Assembly: GCA_945886995.1 (NCBI GenBank)
Contig: CAMCZJ010000112.1
Coordinates: 1-10,137, forward strand
Length of the DNA: 10,137 nucleotides
Origin: Asaia bogorensis
Lineage (GTDB): Bacteria; Pseudomonadota; Alphaproteobacteria; Acetobacterales; Acetobacteraceae
Direction of reading: 5' to 3'
This document shows positions 5,783 to 10,137 of this stretch, in pieces. The first letter of the stretch is position 1. The number at the start of each line of letters is the position of its first letter. A program made the translations under genes and the position numbers. A model generated the notes under the pieces. It did not search any database and was not told the origin of the DNA. It saw only the letters and a program-made list of their open reading frames with translations.

Positions 5783-7150
5783 ATGAAGTCCCTGCTGCGC
5801 TTTGCTCTTGCGATTGGCATGGTGCCGGCCCTGGCACTTGGCCTGCTGATGCTCACGCGGGAAGTGCGGCCCGTAACGGGCTTGGCGGCACTCGGCCTTG
5901 TCTTGCTCGGCAGCCTTGCCTTGGCCTGGGGTTGGCGCGCGCGGCTCGCGCTTTTGGCGGAAGCGCTCAGGGATGCGCTGGCGCAAGTCAGGGCCGCGCC
6001 GACACGGACCGAAACTGCCCCGCTGCCATCAGCCGAGGATCTGGCCGATGGCATTCGCCGTCTGGCGCGCGGCTTGGCGGAACAGGGCGCGTTGCTTGAC
6101 CGGCTGCGTCGGGCAGATGCCGCCATTCTGGAAAATCTGCCAGAACCCGTTTTGCTGCTTTCCGCTGAACGCGCCGTGCTGCGCGCCAACCCCGCCGCGC
6201 GTGATCTGCTGGGTCCGGAAGCCGCCGGACAGGGGCCGGATGCGGCGGCGCTGCTGCGCCACCCGGTGCTGGCATCTGCCATGGATGAGGCCTTGGCGGT
6301 GGGCCATTCCGTTACGGCTGAATTGCACTTGCCCGTGCCCTTGCCACGAGAGCTCTCGGCCCGCGTGGTGCCGCTTGACCCGCCGCTCGCTGAAGGCGGA
6401 CGGCTGTTGATCCTGCTGATTGACCGCAGCCGGGAAGCCGCGATTGAACGCACCCGCGCCGATTTTGTCGCCAATGCCAGCCATGAATTGCGCACGCCGC
6501 TCGCCAGCCTGCTTGGCTTCATTGAAACGCTTCGCGGCCCCGCCGCCGATGATCCTGCCGCGCAGCAGCGTTTCCTTGCCATCATGGCCGAACAGGGCGA
6601 AAGAATGCGCCGGCTGATTGATGATTTGCTGAACCTGTCGCGCATTGAGATGGAGGAGCATCAGCCGCCCACCGGCGAAGCGCCGCTTGCCATGATCACG
6701 CGTGCCGAGGCTGAGGCGCTGGCGCCTTTGCTCAAGCGGCGCGACATGCGCCTTGAACTTGATTTGGATGATGCGCTGGTGGCCAAGCCCGCCAATGCGG
6801 ATCAGCTGGCGCAGGTGGTCCGCAACCTGCTTGAAAATGCCATGAATCATGGGCGGGATGGGGGGCTGATTTCAGTCTCGTTGAAGCCCGCAGCAGCCGA
6901 TGACAGCGGGGCGCGCCGTGGCGCTGCGCTCAGCATTGCCGATGATGGGCCGGGCATTGCCAAGCACCATCTGCCGCGCCTGACGGAGCGATTTTATCGG
7001 GTGGATCAGGCACGGTCCCGCCATAAGGGCGGCACGGGGCTTGGGCTTGCCATCACGCGCCATATCATCATGCGCCATCGTGGCAGGCTTGCGATAGAAA
7101 GCACCGAAGGTATCGGCACCAAGGTGACTGTCTGGCTGGAGACAGGGTAG
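5783..7150 (+). CDS. PhoR-like two-component sensor histidine kinase
   Basis: This is a 455-aa membrane histidine kinase. Two hydrophobic segments (about 5-24 and 33-51) are joined by a very short loop, leaving almost no periplasmic sensor, as in PhoR. A PAS-like region follows (about 112-215, ILENLPEPVLLLS onward). HisKA has the H-box FVANASHELRTPL with phospho-acceptor H234. The catalytic domain has the N-box around NLLENAMNH (348-356), G1 DDGPGI (387-392), F-box ERFYRVD (402-408) and G2 GGTGLGL (416-422). All catalytic motifs are intact. ATG 5783 is preferred over the upstream in-frame TTG 5753 because it begins a normal membrane-anchor start, has GCAGG 8 bases upstream and lies clear of the lipoprotein stop, from which it is separated by 26 bases. 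No response regulator or pst/phoU genes are in the window, so the PhoR label describes architecture, not a proven phosphate role. It is probably co-transcribed with the lipoprotein. Confidence 0.9.
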   Translation: MKSLLRFALAIGMVPALALGLLMLTREVRPVTGLAALGLVLLGSLALAWGWRARLALLAEALRDALAQVRAAPTRTETAPLPSAEDLADGIRRLARGLAEQGALLDRLRRADAAILENLPEPVLLLSAERAVLRANPAARDLLGPEAAGQGPDAAALLRHPVLASAMDEALAVGHSVTAELHLPVPLPRELSARVVPLDPPLAEGGRLLILLIDRSREAAIERTRADFVANASHELRTPLASLLGFIETLRGPAADDPAAQQRFLAIMAEQGERMRRLIDDLLNLSRIEMEEHQPPTGEAPLAMITRAEAEALAPLLKRRDMRLELDLDDALVAKPANADQLAQVVRNLLENAMNHGRDGGLISVSLKPAAADDSGARRGAALSIADDGPGIAKHHLPRLTERFYRVDQARSRHKGGTGLGLAITRHIIMRHRGRLAIESTEGIGTKVTVWLETG

Positions 7151-7160
7151 CGCCAAGCCG

Positions 7161-7200
7161 CGGTCTCCGTCATGATCACCACAGATCAGGAACAAGACCG
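7161..7200. promoter_or_regulatory. 40-bp nested dyad (operator or leader hairpin) before the SDR gene
   Basis: Outer arms CGGTCT (7161-7166) and AGACCG (7195-7200) and inner arms TGATC (7173-7177) and GATCA (7184-7188) share one centre at 7180.5, with two more matching pairs between them (13 of 20 pairs in all). The structure fills most of the 59-bp gap between the kinase stop and the SDR start, and the SDR ribosome site GAGGAA (7200-7205) begins at its last base. As RNA it would fold as an interrupted hairpin with a 6-base loop right against the ribosome site. As DNA it could be a dimer-binding operator. There is no T-run, so an intrinsic terminator is unlikely. Confidence 0.4.
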
Positions 7201-7209
7201 AGGAAACGC

Positions 7210-8223
7210 ATGAGCGCCGCATTACCCATTGCCGGGAAGAATTTCATCATCATCGGGGGCGCATCCCTAGTTGGTTCCGCCACCGCCGCGCGCTTTTTAG
7301 ATGAAGGCGCGGCCGAGGTGGTGATTTTCGATAATTTCTCCATGGGCTCAGAACAGGCGCTGGCGCACATCCGTGACAATCCTCGGCTGCGATTGGTGCA
7401 GGGCGATGTGATGCGCCCATCCGATTTGTTGCGCGCCATGGCGGGCTGCGATGGGGCGCTGCTGCTGGCCGCCTACATGACCCTGAATATGGACCGCGAC
7501 CCCTGGGGTGGTTTGGATGTGAATATCCGTGGCGTGCAGAATGCGCTGGAAGCGGCACGTGCCACCGGGCTGCGCAAGGTGGTGTTTGCTTCGTCCAACG
7601 CGGTCTATGGCTATGGGCCGGGTGTTGCGGGTGATCTTGTGGAAACCACGCCTTTTCATAGCGTGGGCGCCCCACCCGCTGCGATTCTCTATGGCGCCAC
7701 AAAAATCATCGGTGAACAGCTTTGCCGTGACATGAAGCGCCGCTTCGGGCTGGATTACGTGGTGCTGCGCTATTCCACCGTTTACGGCGAACGCCAGCAT
7801 TACCGCGCCGCCAATGCGCTTTACATTATTGAGACTTATGACCGCGTGAAGCGCGGCCTGGCGCCCAAGGTTTTCGGTGATGGGTCAGAAACCAAGCATT
7901 TCGTTTATGTCGGCGATTTGGCGCGCGCCAATCAGCGCGCTTTTGAAGCCGATGCCACCGATGTTGCGGTCAACACATCGGGCCCCAAACCCATCACCAC
8001 GCTGGAATTGGTGCAATTGGTGACCAGACTTGCCGGTGGCGGCCCCGCGCCCGAATTCATTGGCGAAGAACCGGGTAAGGTGCGGCTGACTTCGGGTGGG
8101 GCCTTTCGCATCGCGCATGAGGAAGCCTTCCGCGCCATTGGCTGGAAGCCGGAAATCAGCATGGAAGAAGGGCTTCGCCGCCTGATCACCTGGAAAGAAA
8201 GCAATGAGGGGAAAATGTCATGA
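7210..8223 (+). CDS. NAD-dependent epimerase/dehydratase (extended SDR family)
   Basis: This 337-aa protein is an extended short-chain dehydrogenase/reductase of the UDP-glucose 4-epimerase-like group. Rossmann motif: FIIIGGASLVGSATA (12-26). The usual GxxGxxG reads GGASLVG, with Ser19 replacing the middle Gly. D41 (IFDNFSMG, 39-46) at the end of beta-2 predicts NAD(H) preference. Next come the LLLAAY block (84-89), the active-site serine region VVFASSNAVYG (124-134), the catalytic pair Y161-K165 (YGATK), RYSTVYGERQH (187-197) for substrate binding and FGDGSETKHFVYVGDLARA (222-240), the usual C-terminal family block. GAGGAA precedes ATG 7210. The stop overlaps the start of the Bug/TctC gene (ATGA), so both products are translationally coupled. 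That coupling suggests a catabolic enzyme acting on an imported sugar or sugar acid rather than a nucleotide-sugar enzyme. The actual substrate cannot be read from the sequence. Confidence 0.87.
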   Translation: MSAALPIAGKNFIIIGGASLVGSATAARFLDEGAAEVVIFDNFSMGSEQALAHIRDNPRLRLVQGDVMRPSDLLRAMAGCDGALLLAAYMTLNMDRDPWGGLDVNIRGVQNALEAARATGLRKVVFASSNAVYGYGPGVAGDLVETTPFHSVGAPPAAILYGATKIIGEQLCRDMKRRFGLDYVVLRYSTVYGERQHYRAANALYIIETYDRVKRGLAPKVFGDGSETKHFVYVGDLARANQRAFEADATDVAVNTSGPKPITTLELVQLVTRLAGGGPAPEFIGEEPGKVRLTSGGAFRIAHEEAFRAIGWKPEISMEEGLRRLITWKESNEGKMS

Positions 8224-9176
8224 ACATCAAACGTCGCAGTCTTTTGGCTTCAACCGGGGCGCTGCTCGCCGCGCCCGCGCTGGCGCAGCCGCGCTGGCCC
8301 GACCGGCCCATTGAAATCATTGTCGGCTTCACCGCCGGTGGCGGTACGGATCTTGATGCGCGCAGCTATGCCGCCGCGCTTGAAAAGCGCATTGGTGGTT
8401 CGGTGGTGGTGGTGAATCGCCCCGGTGCGGGCGGGGAAGTGGCCTTGGCGGCGGTCGCCCGCTCGCGCCCCGATGGGCACACGATCGGCACCACGAATAT
8501 GCCGGGCTTGCTTACCATTCCCATCGAAAGAACAGCGCAATTCAAGCTGGATGATTTCGTGGGCATCGGCAATCTGGTGACCGATCCTTCAGCGATTACG
8601 GTGCATGAAGACAGCCCCTACCGGACGCTGGCTGATTTGCTGGCGGCGGCACGCGCGCGGCCCGATACCATCACCTATGCGTCCCCCGGTGTGGGCACGG
8701 ATGATCATTTGCAATTGGTCTTGCTACAGGCGGTAACGGGCACGCGCTTTACCCATGTGGTCTATCAGGGTGATCCGCAATTGCGCACGGCGGTGCTTGG
8801 CAAGCAGGTGGATAGTATGGGGCTCAATCTTGGCCCGGTGACCGCGAATGCGGATAAGCTTCGCGTGCTGTCCCAAGGTGGCGCCACGCGCAGCCGTTTC
8901 CGTTCCGATGTGCCAACCCTGATTGAATTGGGCTTCCCGGTGCAGATGGCCTCCGAACGGGGCTTGGTGATGGCGGCAGGCACGCCACCCGCCATTGTGC
9001 AGCGCCTGCGCGAAGCGACAGCCGATATCGCGAAGGATCCGGATTTCGTGAAAATCCTGGAAAGCCGTTTCACCGAACCGGCTTATGAAGCGGGCGATGT
9101 CTGGTTTGAACGGTTACGTCGGCAGGAAGCGGAATACCGCAAGCTCTGGCAGACCACGCCTTGGTCACAAAAATAA
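8220..9176 (+). CDS. Bug/TctC-family tripartite tricarboxylate transporter substrate-binding protein
   Basis: This is a 318-aa periplasmic solute-binding protein. The signal peptide carries a twin-arginine-like start (NIKRRSLLAS, 2-11) and ends ALA at 20-22, with Q23 as likely first mature residue. Family blocks: PIEIIVGFTAGGGTDLDAR (30-48), VVNRPGAGGEVALAAVA (64-80), ITYASPGVGTDDHLQ (151-165), VVYQGDPQLRTAVLGKQVD (180-198) and the closing AEYRKLW. Bug proteins bind carboxylates (dicarboxylates, aromatic acids, sugar acids, amino acids) and feed TctAB permeases or act as extracytoplasmic sensors. No TctA or TctB gene is nearby, so it is an orphan, common in Bug-rich genera. GAGGGG (8206-8211) lies 8 bases before ATG 8220, inside the end of the SDR gene. 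A strong hairpin 26 bases after the stop may end the unit. Confidence 0.93.
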   Translation: MNIKRRSLLASTGALLAAPALAQPRWPDRPIEIIVGFTAGGGTDLDARSYAAALEKRIGGSVVVVNRPGAGGEVALAAVARSRPDGHTIGTTNMPGLLTIPIERTAQFKLDDFVGIGNLVTDPSAITVHEDSPYRTLADLLAAARARPDTITYASPGVGTDDHLQLVLLQAVTGTRFTHVVYQGDPQLRTAVLGKQVDSMGLNLGPVTANADKLRVLSQGGATRSRFRSDVPTLIELGFPVQMASERGLVMAAGTPPAIVQRLREATADIAKDPDFVKILESRFTEPAYEAGDVWFERLRRQEAEYRKLWQTTPWSQK

Positions 9177-9202
9177 GCTGAAAAACGGCTTCGGTTGACC
9201 CT

Positions 9203-9228
9203 GCCCCGCCACAATGCCATGGCGGGGC
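9203..9228 (+). terminator. GC-rich hairpin after the Bug gene, overlapping the start of the capsule gene
   Basis: GCCCCGCCA (9203-9211) pairs perfectly with TGGCGGGGC (9220-9228), a 9-bp stem with an 8-base loop, 26 bases after the Bug stop. It has the shape of an intrinsic terminator, but no U-run follows (next bases GTGATCCC), so termination is doubtful. The possible ATG start (9214) of the downstream gene lies in the loop and the alternative GTG (9229) directly abuts the 3' arm, so a role in translation control of that gene is an alternative. Confidence 0.4.
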
Positions 9229-10137
9229 GTGATCCCTCATTCGCTCAATGCGCCCGGCAAGCGCCGCTTCCTTTTTCTGCAAGGCCCGATTTCGCCGTTT
9301 TTCGCCCATGTCGCGGCGGGGCTTCTGGCGCTTGGGCATCAGGTGCATCGCGTCAATCTGCATTTGGGGGATCGGGCTTTCTGGCCCGGCCCCGGCAGCG
9401 TTGATTTCACCGGCAGGGCAGACGCATGGCCGGGTTGGATCGCAGATTTCCTGACGCGCCATGCCATTACCGATCTGCTGCTGATTGGCGAACAGCGCCC
9501 CTATCACCGCATCGCCATAGAAGCCGCGAAGGCGCGCGGCATTGCGGTGATTGTGACCGATTACGGCTATCTGCGCCCGGATTGGATCACGCTGGAACGC
9601 GACGGCATGGGCGGGAATAGCCTTTTCCCGCGAGATCCAGCGGAGATTCGCCGCCTTGCGGAAGGGCTTTCGACCCCGGATCTGAAGCCGCTTTACAGTG
9701 ACCATTTCGCCACCATGGCGCTTCGGGATGTTTACTATCACGCGCTTGCGCAATGGCCCTTTCCGTTCCGGCATTATCGGCGCCATCAATTGCAGCACCC
9801 GTTCATGGTTTATGCGGGCCTTGCGCGGCGGCTTTTGCTGCGCCGCCTTGAAGATCACCGTTCTGCCCAGGTGTTTGCCGGGCTGAAGGCCCGCGGCAAC
9901 CCTTTTTGGATTTTCGCGATGCAGTTGGAAACGGATTTCGCGATCCGTGCCTATTCGCCCTTTACCGATATGGATGCGCCGCTCCGGCAGGTGATGGCGT
10001 CCTTCGCTTCCCATGCGCCGGCAGGGGCGGAGCTTTTGATAAAACTCCATCCGCTTGATCCCTGCTGGAAGCCCTGGCCCAAGCGCATTCTGGCCATGGC
10101 ACGGGCGGCGGGCCTTGCCGGGCGCGTGCATGTGATG
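9214..10137 (+). CDS. KpsS-like capsule polysaccharide beta-Kdo transferase family protein (3' end missing)
   Basis: There are 308 codons before the window edge and no stop. The frame is closed upstream by TGA at 9196, and ATG 9214 or GTG 9229 are the only plausible starts. Neither has a good ribosome site. From about residue 18 the protein follows the Capsule_synth/KpsS family: RRFLFLQGPISPFFAHVA (17-34), LGDRAFWPG (51-59), ADAWPGWIADFL, LLLIGEQRPYHRIAIEAA, then GYLRPDWITLE with GNSLFPRD, and later MQLETDFAIRAYSPF, ASFASHAP and LIKLHPLDP near the edge. KpsS adds a beta-Kdo linker residue to the lysophosphatidylglycerol anchor of group 2-type capsules in the cytoplasm. Here the residues before GYLRPD read VTDY where I expect VFEE in the family. 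Full-length relatives are around 400 aa, so roughly a quarter is missing. No other capsule gene is visible. Confidence 0.85.
   Translation, partial: MPWRGVIPHSLNAPGKRRFLFLQGPISPFFAHVAAGLLALGHQVHRVNLHLGDRAFWPGPGSVDFTGRADAWPGWIADFLTRHAITDLLLIGEQRPYHRIAIEAAKARGIAVIVTDYGYLRPDWITLERDGMGGNSLFPRDPAEIRRLAEGLSTPDLKPLYSDHFATMALRDVYYHALAQWPFPFRHYRRHQLQHPFMVYAGLARRLLLRRLEDHRSAQVFAGLKARGNPFWIFAMQLETDFAIRAYSPFTDMDAPLRQVMASFASHAPAGAELLIKLHPLDPCWKPWPKRILAMARAAGLAGRVHVM

Noticed and set aside
5758..6850. Long - strand open frames opposite the histidine kinase
   Set aside because: The + frame carries H, N, G1, F and G2 boxes. The - strand products are S/R/A-rich and without motifs.
9070..10131. 353-codon open frame on the - strand
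   Set aside because: It is a shadow of the KpsS-like gene (and the Bug gene end) caused by GC-rich third positions. The + product aligns block by block with a known family and the - product does not.

Overview
The window is high-GC bacterial chromosome. Hand counts of single 60-base lines give about 62-70 % GC outside one low-GC block. Gene content points to an alphaproteobacterium, plausibly Rhodospirillales/Acetobacteraceae. The clues are the rsmI / LpoA-type lipoprotein divergent pair found across Proteobacteria, an orphan Bug/TctC binding protein, a cobalt-type nitrile-hydratase-like operon and a KpsS-like gene. The taxonomic call is inference from gene content only.

Left block (1-938, + strand): the 3' end of a nitrile hydratase family operon. 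The subunit that is one chain (beta) in ordinary nitrile hydratase is split here. The tail of an N-half gene is followed by a 102-aa C-half gene and then by the metal-binding alpha/gamma subunit with a cobalt-type CTLCSC centre. The order and the split match three-subunit thiocyanate hydrolase, so the substrate (nitrile or thiocyanate) is open.

Block 939-1944: a low-GC (about 49 %) island of about 1 kb carrying one PAPS-dependent-type sulfotransferase. It looks horizontally acquired. Its end converges on an AspT/YidE/YbjL-type exchanger (1945-3639, - strand).

Block 3640-5756: rsmI (- strand, 16S rRNA C1402 2'-O-methyltransferase) lies upstream of the exchanger on the same strand, with a dyad-symmetric operator-like site between them. 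rsmI is divergent from an LpoA-like lipoprotein (penicillin-binding-protein activator family). The best start codons put the 5' ends of the two genes 31 bp inside each other. A PhoR-like sensor histidine kinase follows the lipoprotein at a 27-bp gap, with no response regulator in view.

Block 7151-9176: a 40-bp nested dyad leads into a two-gene, translationally coupled unit, an extended-SDR NAD-dependent epimerase/dehydratase overlapping (ATGA) a Tat-like-secreted Bug/TctC solute-binding protein. This suggests uptake or sensing of a carboxylate or sugar acid coupled to its oxidation or epimerisation. After a strong GC hairpin, the window ends inside a KpsS-like capsule beta-Kdo-transferase-type gene (9214 to the edge).

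I found no tRNA, rRNA, CRISPR array, transposase or prophage gene. No single region is convincingly a wholly new system. The best leads are the split hydratase next to an acquired sulfotransferase, the SDR/Bug pair with its leader dyad, the overlapping divergent starts, and the variant KpsS-like motif.
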